A stretch of DNA of 64,000 nt from Catenuloplanes indicus (GTDB lineage: Bacteria > Actinomycetota > Actinomycetes > Mycobacteriales > Micromonosporaceae). The position numbers and the translations under genes were made by a program. Shown here piece after piece: positions 47,838-57,467 of the stretch (within the stretch, counting starts at the first letter, position 1; every line of letters begins with the position of its first letter). The notes beneath the pieces are model-generated. The model made no database searches and was not told the DNA's origin. It saw only the letters and a program-made list of their open reading frames with translations. The stretch is taken from contig NZ_JAUSUZ010000001.1 of assembly GCF_030813715.1 (NCBI RefSeq), forward strand, positions 6,138,001-6,202,000, read 5' to 3'.

Positions 47838-49373
47838 ATGGACGGTCCGGAGAAGCAGCCCGACACCGCCGCCGGAGACGACCCCACGCCGGCGGCGCGG
47901 TCCCGCCTGCGCGGGCTGCTCCGCCGCACCGGCAGCGCGCTGGCGATCCTGGCGGTCGCGGTCGCCGGTGTCGCGCTCGGCCTGCTGCTGGCCGGCCGGG
48001 TGAACGCGGACATCGGCCCGTTCCGCGCGGAGCTGTCCGTCGGACCGTCGCTGACCGGCGACACGAAGGTGAACATTCCGCCGCTCGGCTCGCTGGTGCT
48101 GGACACGCACCAGGGGCCGTCCCAGCTCACGGTCAAGCTCGGCGAGCTGGACCAGGGCCGCGTCGAGGCGCTGATCGACGACCCGACCGGCATCACCCGC
48201 GCGACCCAGTCCGTGGTCGGCGACATCCAGCGCGGCCTGATGCGGCTCGGTTTCCGCGCGGCCGCGGTGTCGATGCTGGCTGCGATGATCCTGGCCGGGC
48301 TGATCTACCGGCGGGCGCGCCCGGTCGCCGCGTCCGGGCTGACCGCGCTCGCGCTGGTGCTCGGCTCGCTCGGGATCGGCGCGCTCACCATCCGCCCGCA
48401 GTCGATCGAGGAGCCGCGGTACGAGGGCCTGCTGGTCAACGCGCCCGCGCTGATCGGTGACGTGCAGAAGATCGCCAGCGACTACAACAAGTACGCGGAG
48501 CAACTGCAACGCCTGGTCGGCAACGTCAGCCGGATCTACGCCACGGTGTCCACGCTGCCGGTCTACGAGCCGCAGGAGGGCACTACCCGCATCCTGCACG
48601 TCTCCGACCTGCACCTGAACCCGGCCGCGTGGCCGGTGATCCGGACGATCGTGGAGCAGTACCGGATCGACGCGGTGATCGACACCGGCGACATCACGGA
48701 CTGGGGCAGCGAGCCCGAGGCGTCCTACGTCGCCTCGATCGGCCTGCTCGACGTCCCGTACGTCTACATCCGCGGCAACCACGACTCCTCGCCGACCCAG
48801 GCCGCGGTCGCCTCGCAGCCGAACGCGGTGGTGCTGGACAACGAGATCGCGGACGTGGCCGGCCTGACCGTCGCCGGCATCGGCGACCCCCGGTTCACGC
48901 CGGACAAGGAGACCGCGGGCCGGGAGACCACCGAGGAGGAGCAGGCCCGCCTCGCCGCCACCGGCGCCCGGCTGGACGCGACCGTCGACGCGGCCGGCCG
49001 CCCGGTGCAGATCGCGCTGGTCCACGACCCGAAGATGGCCGGCCCGCTCGCCGGTGACGTGCCGGTCGTGCTCGCCGGGCACACCCACAACCGCGAGGTC
49101 CGCGAGCTCGAGCCGGGCCTACCCACGCTGCTGATGACGCAGGGTTCCAGCGGCGGCGCCGGTCTGCGCGGCCTGGAGTCGGAGGAGCCGGTGCCGCTCG
49201 CGCTCTCCGTGCTCTACTTCGACGAGACCAAGTCGCTGCAGGCCTACGACGACATCCGGGTCGGCGGCACCGGCCAGTCCCAGGTCACGCTGGAACGCCA
49301 CCTGATCGGCGACACGATCGCGGCGCAGCCCACCCCGACCGGAGCGCCGAGTCCGTCCCCGGGCGGTTCCTGA
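47838..49373 (+). CDS. Membrane-anchored metallophosphoesterase
   Basis: This 511-residue protein has a membrane segment at about 32-54, a second pair at about 135-180, and a calcineurin-type phosphoesterase domain. The metal ligands are SDLHLN (about 256), GDITDWG (about 284), GNHD (about 312), LVHD (about 394) and GHTHN (about 414). It ends in a Pro/Ser-rich tail. A cell-surface phosphodiesterase or phosphatase is likely, with no substrate evident. It follows the sorbosone-dehydrogenase-type gene by 63 bases and may be co-transcribed. Confidence 0.9.
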   Translation: MDGPEKQPDTAAGDDPTPAARSRLRGLLRRTGSALAILAVAVAGVALGLLLAGRVNADIGPFRAELSVGPSLTGDTKVNIPPLGSLVLDTHQGPSQLTVKLGELDQGRVEALIDDPTGITRATQSVVGDIQRGLMRLGFRAAAVSMLAAMILAGLIYRRARPVAASGLTALALVLGSLGIGALTIRPQSIEEPRYEGLLVNAPALIGDVQKIASDYNKYAEQLQRLVGNVSRIYATVSTLPVYEPQEGTTRILHVSDLHLNPAAWPVIRTIVEQYRIDAVIDTGDITDWGSEPEASYVASIGLLDVPYVYIRGNHDSSPTQAAVASQPNAVVLDNEIADVAGLTVAGIGDPRFTPDKETAGRETTEEEQARLAATGARLDATVDAAGRPVQIALVHDPKMAGPLAGDVPVVLAGHTHNREVRELEPGLPTLLMTQGSSGGAGLRGLESEEPVPLALSVLYFDETKSLQAYDDIRVGGTGQSQVTLERHLIGDTIAAQPTPTGAPSPSPGGS

Positions 49374-49398
49374 GAGGCAGAACCGAAAGGCGGCTTCT

Positions 49399-49433
49399 CC
49401 ACAGGCAAGAACCACAGGCAAGAACCACAGGCG
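49399..49433. repeat. Short 13-bp tandem repeat
   Basis: CCACAGGCAAGAA occurs at 49399-49411 and again at 49412-49424, followed by a partial third unit (CCACAGGCG). It lies just before family B repeat copy 3. Confidence 0.8.
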
Positions 49434-49438
49434 GGTCT

Positions 49439-49500
49439 TCCCGCTTCCGGCGTGGTGCTGCCCGCACGCTCCCGCGGGCACCGGTCGGCCGCGGGCGGCC
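49439..49500. repeat. Dispersed intergenic repeat family B, copy 3
   Basis: It begins CCCGCTTCCGGCGTGGTG and continues with CCCGCACGCTCCCG and GGGCACCGGTCGG. It shares its first 48 bases with the copy at 10789 apart from a few changes. It lies 65 bases after the phosphoesterase stop. Confidence 0.7.
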
Positions 49501-49543
49501 TCCCTTCCGGTTCCGCGGTGGTCACCACGGACCGGCCCCCTGT

Positions 49544-50668
49544 TCAGCCGGTGACCTGGTCCGCCGGGGGCGCGGTGACGACCACGCCGGTGCCGGCGGA
49601 GTGGACGGTCATGGTCAGCGTGGTGCCGTCCGCGTTGCCGGTGCCGGTCAGCTCGACCGCCGCGAGTGTCCCGTCGGACGCCACCGTGATCGAGAGCGTG
49701 TACTCCGGCAGGTCCACGCCGGTGGACGTGGCCAGCGCGTGGATCGCGGCGGTGAGCCGGTCACCCGGTGTGATGGCGTCGTCGAGCAGGAACCGTGTCA
49801 CGTTCTCCGGCAGCGACTCGGTGGTGACCGAGGCGGACTCCACGTCGAGGTACTCCACCGGGTCGGCCACCGGCAGCGGGATCGCGGTGACCTCGCCGTC
49901 CGCCCGCCGGAACGTGCCGGCCGGCCAGCAGTACGTGCTCCGGTCCGCCCCGGTCGCGGCGGTCCAGGGCCGGCGGCCGGCGGAGTACGACGCGGAGTTC
50001 AGATAGCGCACGCCGCCGGTCTCCACCACCACCAGACTGTCCACCACGCCCAGTTCCGCGCCGTTCGCGCTCTGCGCGGTGACCTGCGTCCGGGCGTCCC
50101 AGGACGGCTCCGCGCCGCCGGTGCTGCGCAGCTCTCCGGTCCAGGTGAGCGTCGCGGCCGGGACCGGCGTGGGCTCGTCGGCCCGGATCAGCGACGTGGC
50201 CCGCCGGAACCGGAAACTCACCTGGTAGGGCCGCGCCCGCAGCAGCTCCCCGGCGGCGGCGATCTCGTCCAGGCCCTCCCGGCCGATCAGCCCGCTGCCG
50301 TCGACGCGGCCGGTCTGCCCCTCCGCCGCGACCGGCTGGCCGCCGCCCTCGTCCAGCAGCACGCCGGCCGCGCAGATGCCGAGCAGGATGATCGCGATCA
50401 GCGCGGCCAGCACGATGAACACCCGCGGCACCCCGGCCGTGTGGCTGTGCCGGTGGTCATGACCGTGCGTTCCGGCGCCGGACACCGGCGGTGGCGGCAC
50501 CACGGGCGAGCCGGTCGGTGGCGGCGGGGGCCCGCCGAACTTGGGCATGATCCGGGGCGGGAACGGGCCACGCCGCCGCGGCCGGTTCTCCTGCGTGGCC
50601 TCGCCCTCCGGCCAGGAGCGGTCGGCGGAGGCCGGATCCCCGGGCCCATCCCAGTTGTGCGAACCCAT
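49544..50668 (-). CDS. Membrane-anchored protein with LppX/LolA-like extracellular domain
   Basis: From ATG 50668 the protein has 374 residues (an in-frame GTG at 50695 adds nine). A Pro-rich cytoplasmic part (about 1-80, with PPPPP and a His stretch) precedes one membrane segment (about 84-106) and an extracellular domain of about 260 residues. The beta-strand pattern (YQVSFRFRRATSLIRADE, VRYLNSASY, LAAVELTGTGNADGTTLTMTV) recalls LppX/LprG or LolA-like lipid-binding folds. That match is weak, and the function is unknown. No partner gene adjoins it. Confidence 0.65.
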   Translation of the reverse strand: MGSHNWDGPGDPASADRSWPEGEATQENRPRRRGPFPPRIMPKFGGPPPPPTGSPVVPPPPVSGAGTHGHDHRHSHTAGVPRVFIVLAALIAIILLGICAAGVLLDEGGGQPVAAEGQTGRVDGSGLIGREGLDEIAAAGELLRARPYQVSFRFRRATSLIRADEPTPVPAATLTWTGELRSTGGAEPSWDARTQVTAQSANGAELGVVDSLVVVETGGVRYLNSASYSAGRRPWTAATGADRSTYCWPAGTFRRADGEVTAIPLPVADPVEYLDVESASVTTESLPENVTRFLLDDAITPGDRLTAAIHALATSTGVDLPEYTLSITVASDGTLAAVELTGTGNADGTTLTMTVHSAGTGVVVTAPPADQVTG

Positions 50669-50708
50669 CCGGTCATCGTAAGGACCGTGATCCACGCGCG
50701 GAACGCCC

Positions 50709-51734
50709 TCAGGGAGTACGCGGCGGCGCCGTACTTCCGCGTGGCGTCAGGTGCCCGGCCGGCGTCTGCACGCCCGCGGCCCGGGCGCCGGCCACCGCGT
50801 CCAGCAGCAGCCGGGCCGCCCGCCCGCCGTACGCCGGAATGTCCCTGCTCAGTGCCGTGAGCGGCGGCCGGACCAGCCGGCAGAGCGGCGAGTCGTCCCA
50901 GGCCACGACGGACAGGTCGCCGGGCACGGCCAGGCCCATCTCCTGGGCGACGGAGAGTCCGGCGATCGCCATCACGTCGTTGTCGTAGATCACCGCGGTC
51001 GGCCGCCGGGCCGCGCTGAGCAGTCGCCGGGTGGCGCGCGCGCCGTCCTCGCCGGTGTAGTCGGACGGCACGGTGACCGTGTCGGCCGGGTCCAGGCCGA
51101 GGCGCGCGGCGACCGCGTGGAACGCGTCCGTGCGCGCCCGGGTGTGCTGCAGTTCGGGCAGCCCGCCGACCCGGGCGACCCGCCGGTGGCCGAGCGCGGC
51201 GAGGTACTCCACGGTCTCGGCCAGCGCGGCGGCCTCGTCGGACCAGACGCCGGGCAGTGTGCCGGTCCCGTCCGGCCCGCCGATCACCACCGCGGGCAGT
51301 TGCAGCTGCTCCAGCACCGGCACCCGGCGGTCGTCGGTGCGCAGGTCACAGAGCAGCACGCCGTCCACCCGGCGCTCGCCCCACCAGCGGCGGTAGACCG
51401 CGATCTCCGCGTCCGGGTCCGCGACCACCTGGAGCGTGAGCGCGTACGACCGGGCGGACAGCTCGGCCTCGACGCCGCTGATCAGCTCCATGAAGAACGG
51501 CTCGATGCCGAGCGTGCGGGCCGGCCGGCAGAGCGCCAGCCCGACCGCGCGGGCGTTGGCGCCGGAGAGCGCGCGGGCCGCGCTGCTCGGGCTGAACCCG
51601 ATCTCGTCCGCGATGGCCATGATCCGGCGGCGGGTGGCGTCGGAGACGCCGGGCTGGCCGTTCAGCGCGTACGACACCGCACCCTTGGAGACGCCGGCCC
51701 GGCGTGCGATGTCCGCGATGGTGGGTCGCTTCAC
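50709..51734 (-). CDS. LacI family repressor of the beta-mannoside locus
   Basis: This 341-residue protein has the LacI helix-turn-helix and hinge (PTIADIARRAGVSKGAVSYALN, about 4-25; SSAARALSG, about 50-58) and a periplasmic-binding-like effector domain (about 62-330). It is divergent from the binding-protein gene of an ABC sugar importer, so it probably represses that operon and releases it on binding a mannose-containing sugar. The effector is inferred from the beta-mannosidase gene in the operon. Confidence 0.93.
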   Translation of the reverse strand: MKRPTIADIARRAGVSKGAVSYALNGQPGVSDATRRRIMAIADEIGFSPSSAARALSGANARAVGLALCRPARTLGIEPFFMELISGVEAELSARSYALTLQVVADPDAEIAVYRRWWGERRVDGVLLCDLRTDDRRVPVLEQLQLPAVVIGGPDGTGTLPGVWSDEAAALAETVEYLAALGHRRVARVGGLPELQHTRARTDAFHAVAARLGLDPADTVTVPSDYTGEDGARATRRLLSAARRPTAVIYDNDVMAIAGLSVAQEMGLAVPGDLSVVAWDDSPLCRLVRPPLTALSRDIPAYGGRAARLLLDAVAGARAAGVQTPAGHLTPRGSTAPPRTP

Positions 51735-51754
51735 GGATGCTGAGCTTGCCCGGT

Positions 51755-51830
51755 TAAGCGCACGTTCGTCAATGCAAACAACTGCACGTATTGACGATAA
51801 TCGCTGTCTTCAATACGGTGGCTGCGCTTA
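51755..51830. promoter_or_regulatory. LacI-type operator half-sites and promoter of the mannoside operon
   Basis: TAAGCGCA (51755-51762) recurs inverted as TGCGCTTA (51823-51830). CGTATTG (51787-51793) and CAATACG (51811-51817) form a second inverted repeat with a 17-base centre. A -35-like TTGACG (51791-51796) and a -10-like TACGGT (51814-51819), 17 bases apart, overlap both. Paired sites around the promoter would suit looping or blocking by the LacI protein. Confidence 0.55.
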
Positions 51831-51882
51831 CTCGTTTCAGTCAACCCCATCGATATCCGCCCGATCGATCGGAGGCACGGTC

Positions 51883-53145
51883 ATGCAGGCACGAACGCTG
51901 GCCGCGGCCCTGGCGACGATGCTCCTCGCCGCCGGCTGCACCACCACCGGCGCCGGCTCCGCGCCGCAGGAGGGCGCGGACGGCCCGGCCGAGCTGCTGT
52001 TCTGGAACACCGGCAGCGACGAGCAGGCGGCCGCGATGCAGGCCGCCGCGGACCGCTACCGGGAGCTGCACCCGGACGTCACGATCAAGGTGCAGGCGAT
52101 CGCCTGGGACGACGGTCACGCGAAGGTGCTGACCGCCGCCACCTCGCGCAGCGGGCCGGACATCATCTCCGGCGGCCTCTCCTGGGGCATCGAGTTCGGC
52201 GAACTCGGCGGCATGATCGACCTGAACCGGTACGACGTGTCCCAGGCGAGACAGCAGACCCGCCCCGAGCTGTGGAACTCGATCACCTCACCCGGCGGCG
52301 CGGTCTACGGCATCCCGATGGACATGACGCTGTACGTCTTCTACTACCGCCCCGACCTGCTGCAGAAGGCCGGCGTCAGCACGCCGCCGGCGACCTGGGC
52401 CGAGTTGTTCACCGCGGTCGACAAGCTGAAGGCGTCCGGCGTGCCGACGCCGCTGGTCGAGGAGTGGGGCACGTTCGAGTGGCTGCCCTGGTTCAACTAC
52501 CTGAAGCAGGCCGGTGGCTCGCTCTACTCGGACGACTGCACGCAGGTGACGATCAACTCGGAGCAGGCCGTGCTGGCCACCACCACCTGGGCCGACCAGT
52601 ATCGCCGGTACGGCGTGCCGAAGGCGACCGTGGACGTCGGCGCCGGTCTCGCCAAGGGGGAGTACGCGATGGCGATCGGCGCGTCGTACCTGGCCGGTGG
52701 CTTCGACTCGGGCCAGCCGGCGCTGAAGGGCAAGTGGCAGACCGCGCCGCTGCCCACCGGACCGGCCGGGGCCGGCTCGTTCGTCGGCGGCAAGATCGTC
52801 GGCGCGATGTCGTACACGAAGTACCCGCAGGCCGCGGCCGACTTCGTGAAGTGGCTCTACACGGACGAGGCGGTGGAGATCCTGCAGCGCGAGGTGTTCA
52901 CCCGCGGCGGCGAGCTCTACATCTCGCCGCGCCCGGAGCTGCTGGCCAAGGCGAACGCGAGCGACAACCTCAAGCAGACGCTGCAGACCACGCTCGACTC
53001 GGTGACCGGGCCGCCCAACTGCAAGGGCTGGGAGACCAGCGGCGCCGAGGTCAGCAAGCGGCTGCAGGCCGTGGTGAACGACGACGCCGACCCGAGGACC
53101 GTGCTCGCCGAGGCCGCCGCGGTCATGCAGGGCAACCTCGGCTGA
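51883..53145 (+). CDS. ABC sugar transporter, extracellular binding lipoprotein
   Basis: This 420-residue lipoprotein has signal and lipobox LLAAGCTTT (Cys about 19). The family 1 solute-binding pattern starts LLFWNTGSDEQAAAMQAAAD and contains GPDIISGGLSWGIEF, YGIPMDMTLYVFYYRPDLL and FVKWLYTDEAVEIL. The ribosome site GGAGG lies seven bases before the ATG. It captures an oligosaccharide, probably a beta-mannoside judging by the linked beta-mannosidase. A strong hairpin after the gene should give it more transcript than the permeases. Confidence 0.94.
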   Translation: MQARTLAAALATMLLAAGCTTTGAGSAPQEGADGPAELLFWNTGSDEQAAAMQAAADRYRELHPDVTIKVQAIAWDDGHAKVLTAATSRSGPDIISGGLSWGIEFGELGGMIDLNRYDVSQARQQTRPELWNSITSPGGAVYGIPMDMTLYVFYYRPDLLQKAGVSTPPATWAELFTAVDKLKASGVPTPLVEEWGTFEWLPWFNYLKQAGGSLYSDDCTQVTINSEQAVLATTTWADQYRRYGVPKATVDVGAGLAKGEYAMAIGASYLAGGFDSGQPALKGKWQTAPLPTGPAGAGSFVGGKIVGAMSYTKYPQAAADFVKWLYTDEAVEILQREVFTRGGELYISPRPELLAKANASDNLKQTLQTTLDSVTGPPNCKGWETSGAEVSKRLQAVVNDDADPRTVLAEAAAVMQGNLG

Positions 53146-53151
53146 CGTCCC

Positions 53152-53184
53152 GGGCCGCCGGGCCGTGCGACAGCCCGGCGGCCC
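53152..53184 (+). terminator. Intercistronic hairpin after the binding-protein gene
   Basis: GGGCCGCCGGGC (53152-53163) and GCCCGGCGGCCC (53173-53184) form a perfect 12-base stem with a nine-base loop, six bases after the stop. In importer operons such a hairpin commonly protects or partly terminates after the binding-protein message so that it exceeds the permease message. Confidence 0.8.
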
Positions 53185-53205
53185 CGCATTCCAAGGAGGG
53201 ACGTC

Positions 53206-54153
53206 ATGACCGCCGTGCTGATCGACAAGCCGCCCACCGCCCGGCCCGCACCGGCCGGAAAGCGGGCGCGATGGCGCCGCGCCGTACCCGGATATGTCAT
53301 GCTTCTGCCGTTCGCCGGGCTCTTCGTCGGCTTTCTCGTCTGGCCGCTGCTCAACGCGCTGTACTTCGCGTTCACCGACTTCAACGGCGTGCGGCCGCCG
53401 TCCTGGGTCGGCCTGGAGAACTTCGGCCGGCTCTGGTTCGAGGACCAGCGGTTCCGCACCGCGCTGGTCAACTCGGTGATCTACGTGGCCTGCACGGTCA
53501 CGCTCACCACGGCCGCGGCGCTGGCCCTGGCGCTGGCGTTCCGCGGCACGTCGTGGCGCGACCGGGTGATGCGCACGATCTTCTTCCTGCCGTCCGTCAC
53601 GTCCACCATCGCGGTCATGCTGATCTGGCGCTGGATCTTCTCCGGTGAGCGGTTCGGCCTGGCCAACACGGTGCTGGCCCGGTTCGGCGCGGACCCGGTC
53701 TCCTGGCTGTCCACGCCGCGCTGGACCATCCCGCTGCTGGTGCTCATGGCGGTCTGGGGCGGCTGCGGGTACGGCATGGTCATCTTCGTGTCCGGGCTGA
53801 ACGCGATCCCGGAGGAGCTCTACGAGGCCGGCCGGCTGGACGGCGCGAACGCGTGGCAGCAGTTCCGCTACCTCACGCTCCCGCAGCTCAAGCCGGTCAC
53901 CACGTACGTCGTGATCACCGGCCTGATCGGCGCGTTCCAGGTGTTCGAGGCCGTCTACATCGTGTTCCGCGCGGTGAGCAGCGTCGGCGGCGTGCAGGAC
54001 AGCGGCCTGATGCTGGTGCCGTACCTCTACGACATGGGGTTCACGAAGTTCCAGCTCGGCTACGCGTCCGCGATCGCCTGGACGCTCTTCCTGATCATCT
54101 TCGTGATCAGCATGATTCAGCTGCGGGTCACCCGCGCGCTGCGGGAGCTGTGA
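53206..54153 (+). CDS. ABC sugar transporter permease, MalF-like
   Basis: This 315-residue permease has six membrane segments. The EAA loop ELYEAGRLDGANAWQQFRYLTLPQLKP lies at about 206-232 and contacts the shared ATPase. The first segment follows an Arg-rich cytoplasmic start. AAGGAGGG lies before the ATG. The stop overlaps the next permease start by one base. No ATPase gene is in the operon, so a global MsiK-type ATPase probably serves it. Confidence 0.94.
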   Translation: MTAVLIDKPPTARPAPAGKRARWRRAVPGYVMLLPFAGLFVGFLVWPLLNALYFAFTDFNGVRPPSWVGLENFGRLWFEDQRFRTALVNSVIYVACTVTLTTAAALALALAFRGTSWRDRVMRTIFFLPSVTSTIAVMLIWRWIFSGERFGLANTVLARFGADPVSWLSTPRWTIPLLVLMAVWGGCGYGMVIFVSGLNAIPEELYEAGRLDGANAWQQFRYLTLPQLKPVTTYVVITGLIGAFQVFEAVYIVFRAVSSVGGVQDSGLMLVPYLYDMGFTKFQLGYASAIAWTLFLIIFVISMIQLRVTRALREL

Positions 54154-55040
54154 TGACCCGGCTTCGGGGCGAGCTGATCCGGCTGCCGCTCTACCTGGCC
54201 GGACTGACCATGCTGGTGCCGTTCTACTGGATGGCGTCGGCCGCGTTCAAGCCGGTGCCGGAGCTGACGAGGAACCCGCCCAGCTTCGTGCCGGGCGACC
54301 CCACGCTGGACGCGTTCTACGAGCCGGACTGGGACCCGGCCGTGCGCGCGGACCAGGTCGTCGCCGGGCTGTTCCAGCGCTACCCGGACGTACCCGGTGG
54401 ATTCCTGCGGTTCATGGGCAACAGCCTGTTCGTCGCCGCCACGATCACGGTGCTGTCGCTGCTGATCGCGGCGCTGGCCGCGTACGCGCTGACCAAGATG
54501 GACCTGCCCGGCCGCCGGGTGATCTTCGTGGTGGTGGTCGCGTCCATGATGATCCCCTGGCAGGTCACGCTGGTGCCGAACTACCTGATCGTGCGCAACC
54601 TGGAGTGGCTGAACAGCTATCCGGGTTACATCGTGCCCGCGCTGGCCAAGGCGTTCGTGGTGTTCTTCCTGGTGCAGTACATGCGCTCGATCCCGGACGA
54701 CCTGGTGCACGCGGCCCGGGTGGACGGCGCCGGTGAGTTCCGGATCTGGTGGCGGGTGATCATGCCGCTGATGCGCCCGGCGCTGGCCGCGATGGCGATC
54801 TTCGTGGTGCTGGCCGAGTGGAACAACTTCCTCTGGCCGCTGATCATCGTGCAGGACGACACGATGGCGAACGTGCCGGTCGCGCTCTCCCGGCTGAACG
54901 CGTCGAACGCGTTCAATCCCCACAACATGGCCGTGATCATGGCAGCATCGCTGTTGACGTCGCTGCCGACGGTGATTGTCTTCCTGGCGTTCCAGAAGCA
55001 CTTCACCCGGGGCATCGCACTCTCCGGCATCAAGGGATGA
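54153..55040 (+). CDS. ABC sugar transporter permease, MalG-like
   Basis: This 295-residue permease has six membrane segments and the EAA loop DLVHAARVDGAGEFRIWWRVIMPLMRP at about 187-213. It shows the MalG-type large periplasmic segment between the first two spans (KPVPELTRNPPSFVPGDPTLD...). It starts within the TGATG junction with the MalF-like gene. It forms the transmembrane pore with that protein. Confidence 0.94.
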   Translation: MTRLRGELIRLPLYLAGLTMLVPFYWMASAAFKPVPELTRNPPSFVPGDPTLDAFYEPDWDPAVRADQVVAGLFQRYPDVPGGFLRFMGNSLFVAATITVLSLLIAALAAYALTKMDLPGRRVIFVVVVASMMIPWQVTLVPNYLIVRNLEWLNSYPGYIVPALAKAFVVFFLVQYMRSIPDDLVHAARVDGAGEFRIWWRVIMPLMRPALAAMAIFVVLAEWNNFLWPLIIVQDDTMANVPVALSRLNASNAFNPHNMAVIMAASLLTSLPTVIVFLAFQKHFTRGIALSGIKG

Positions 55041-55045
55041 GGCAC

Positions 55046-57454
55046 ATGGGCTCGTATCGCGCGCTGCACGACGGCTGGACCCTGACCGGGGCCGCTCACG
55101 AGATCGAGGCGGCCGTCCCCGGCTGCGTGCACACCGATCTGCTGGCCGCCGGCGTGATCGACGATCCCTTCCTGGACGACAACGAGGTGCGCCAGGAGTG
55201 GATCGGCCGCACCGACTGGGTCTACGAGACCACGTTCGACTGGCAGCCGGACGAGTTGTCGCCGCGCACCGACCTGGTCTGCGACGGGCTGGACACGATC
55301 GCCGCGCTGACGCTGAACGGCACCGAGATCGGCCGGACCGCGAACATGCACCGGAGCTACCGCTTCGATGTCGCTTCAACCCTGACGGAAGGGAGCAACA
55401 CGCTGCGCGTCGCGTTCACCTCCGCGAAGAACCACGCGGAGGCGGAGCGCGAGCGGCTCGGCGACCGGCCCAACGCGTACCCGGAGCCGTTCCACTTCAT
55501 CCGCAAGATGGCCTGCAGCTTCGGCTGGGACTGGGGACCCACGCTGATCACCGCCGGCATCTGGCGCCCGATCGGCCTGCACACCTGGGCCGGCGGCCGG
55601 ATCGCCCGGGTCCGGCCGCTGGTCACCGTGACCGAGGACGGTGACGGCCGGATCGAGCTGCACGTCGACGTGGAACGGGCCGGCGCGGACCCGCTGGTGC
55701 TGGCCGCGTCCGTGGCCGGCGTCCGGGTCGAGCAGACGCTGCAACCCGACGAGGATACGGCCGTGCTGGTCCTGGACGTGCCGCAGCCCGCGCGGTGGTG
55801 GCCGCACAGCCTCGGCGAGCAGCCGCTGCACCCGGTCGACGTCGCGCTGACCACCACCGGCGGCACCTCGCTGGACGAGTGGCACCGCCGGGTCGGCTTC
55901 CGCACGGTCGCGCTGGACACCGCGGACGGCGCGTTCACGCTCGCGGTCAACGACGTGCCGCTCTTCGCCCGCGGCGTCAACTGGATCCCGGACGACGCGC
56001 TGGTCACCCGGATCACCCGGGGCCGCCTCCGGGAGCGACTCGGCCAGGCGGTCGAGGCCAACATCGACACGATCCGGGTCTGGGGCGGCGGCCTGTACGA
56101 GTCGGACGACTTCTACGAGATCTGCGACGAGCTGGGCCTGCTGGTGCTGCAGGACTTCCCGTTCGCGTGCGCGGCGTACCCGGAGGAGGAGCCGCTGGCG
56201 AGCGAGATCGCGGCGGAGGCCCGGGAGAACGTGGTCCGGCTCGCGTCCCATCCCAGCCTGGTGGCCTGGACCGGCAACAACGAGAACATCTGGGGCTGGC
56301 ACGACTGGGACTGGCAACCCGCGCTCGGCGACCGCACCTGGGGCGCCGGCTACTACTTCGATCTGCTCCCGGAGATCGTCGGCACGCTGGACCCGACGCG
56401 CCCGTACTGGCCGGGCAGCCCGTGGTCCGGCGATCACGACACGCACCCGAACGAGCCGTCCCGCGGCACCACGCACATCTGGGACGTGTGGAATCAGGTC
56501 GACTACGCGCACTACCGCGACTACCGGCCGCGGTTCGTGGCCGAGTTCGGCTTCCAGGCGCCGCCCGCGTTCGCCACGCTGCGCCGCGCGATCAGCGACG
56601 AGCCGCTCACGCCGTCCTCGCCGGGCCTCGCCCACCACCAGAAGGCGATCGACGGGAATCTCAAGCTCGAGCGGGGCCTGACGGCGCATCTTCCGGCGCC
56701 GCGCGACTTCGACGACTGGCACTTCCTGACCCAGGTCAACCAGGCGCGCGCGATCACGCTCGGCGTCGAGCACTTCCGCTCGCTCCGGCCGTACTGCATG
56801 GGCTCGGTGGTCTGGCAGTTGAACGACTGCTGGCCGGTCACCTCGTGGTCCGCGATCGACGGCGACGGCCGGCGCAAACCGCTCTGGTACGCGCTCCGGC
56901 GCAGCTACGCGGACCGTCTGCTGACCGTGCAGCCGCGCCCGCACGGCCCCGCGGTGATCGCGGTCAACGACGGCCGGTCGCCGTGGACGTCCGAGATCGA
57001 GGTGACCCGCCGCGCGCTGGACGGCACGGTCCTGGCCAAGGCGGTCTTCCCGCTGTCCCTCGGGCCGCGGGAATCCGTCACCACGCCGCTGCCGCCGGAG
57101 ATCGTCACTCCGGCCGATCCCGCCGCCGAAGTGTGCGTCGTCACCGCGGGAGCGGACCGCGCGCTCTGGTTCTTCGCCGAGGACAAAGAGATCAACTTCC
57201 CTGCTCCGGGGTACGAGACGGAGGTGGCCGCGGTCGAGGGTGGCTACCACGTCACCGTCACCGCGGGTACGGTGCTCCGGGATCTGACGCTGCAGGCCGA
57301 TCGTCTCGATCCCGGCGCCGTGGTGGACACCGCGCTGGTTACGCTCCTCCCCGGAGAGACCACCACGTTCCGGGTGCGCACGGACGCCACGCTCGACGCC
57401 GCCGGGCTGACCGCGAGGCCGGTCCTGCGCTGCGTGAACGACGTCCGTCCCTGA
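55046..57454 (+). CDS. Beta-mannosidase, glycoside hydrolase family 2
   Basis: This 802-residue GH2 enzyme has the jelly-roll start (SYRALHDGWTLTG), MACSFGWDWGPTL, the immunoglobulin-like domain and the TIM barrel. The acid/base Glu lies in WTGNNENIWGW (about 412) and the nucleophile Glu in VAEFGFQAPPAF (about 499). WQLNDCWPVTSWS is typical of beta-mannosidases as opposed to beta-galactosidases. No signal peptide is present, so it splits imported mannosides inside the cell. ATG 55046 is used; an ATG at 55037 overlaps the permease stop and could be the coupled start. Confidence 0.92.
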   Translation: MGSYRALHDGWTLTGAAHEIEAAVPGCVHTDLLAAGVIDDPFLDDNEVRQEWIGRTDWVYETTFDWQPDELSPRTDLVCDGLDTIAALTLNGTEIGRTANMHRSYRFDVASTLTEGSNTLRVAFTSAKNHAEAERERLGDRPNAYPEPFHFIRKMACSFGWDWGPTLITAGIWRPIGLHTWAGGRIARVRPLVTVTEDGDGRIELHVDVERAGADPLVLAASVAGVRVEQTLQPDEDTAVLVLDVPQPARWWPHSLGEQPLHPVDVALTTTGGTSLDEWHRRVGFRTVALDTADGAFTLAVNDVPLFARGVNWIPDDALVTRITRGRLRERLGQAVEANIDTIRVWGGGLYESDDFYEICDELGLLVLQDFPFACAAYPEEEPLASEIAAEARENVVRLASHPSLVAWTGNNENIWGWHDWDWQPALGDRTWGAGYYFDLLPEIVGTLDPTRPYWPGSPWSGDHDTHPNEPSRGTTHIWDVWNQVDYAHYRDYRPRFVAEFGFQAPPAFATLRRAISDEPLTPSSPGLAHHQKAIDGNLKLERGLTAHLPAPRDFDDWHFLTQVNQARAITLGVEHFRSLRPYCMGSVVWQLNDCWPVTSWSAIDGDGRRKPLWYALRRSYADRLLTVQPRPHGPAVIAVNDGRSPWTSEIEVTRRALDGTVLAKAVFPLSLGPRESVTTPLPPEIVTPADPAAEVCVVTAGADRALWFFAEDKEINFPAPGYETEVAAVEGGYHVTVTAGTVLRDLTLQADRLDPGAVVDTALVTLLPGETTTFRVRTDATLDAAGLTARPVLRCVNDVRP

Positions 57455-57467
57455 GAGGCACCGCACC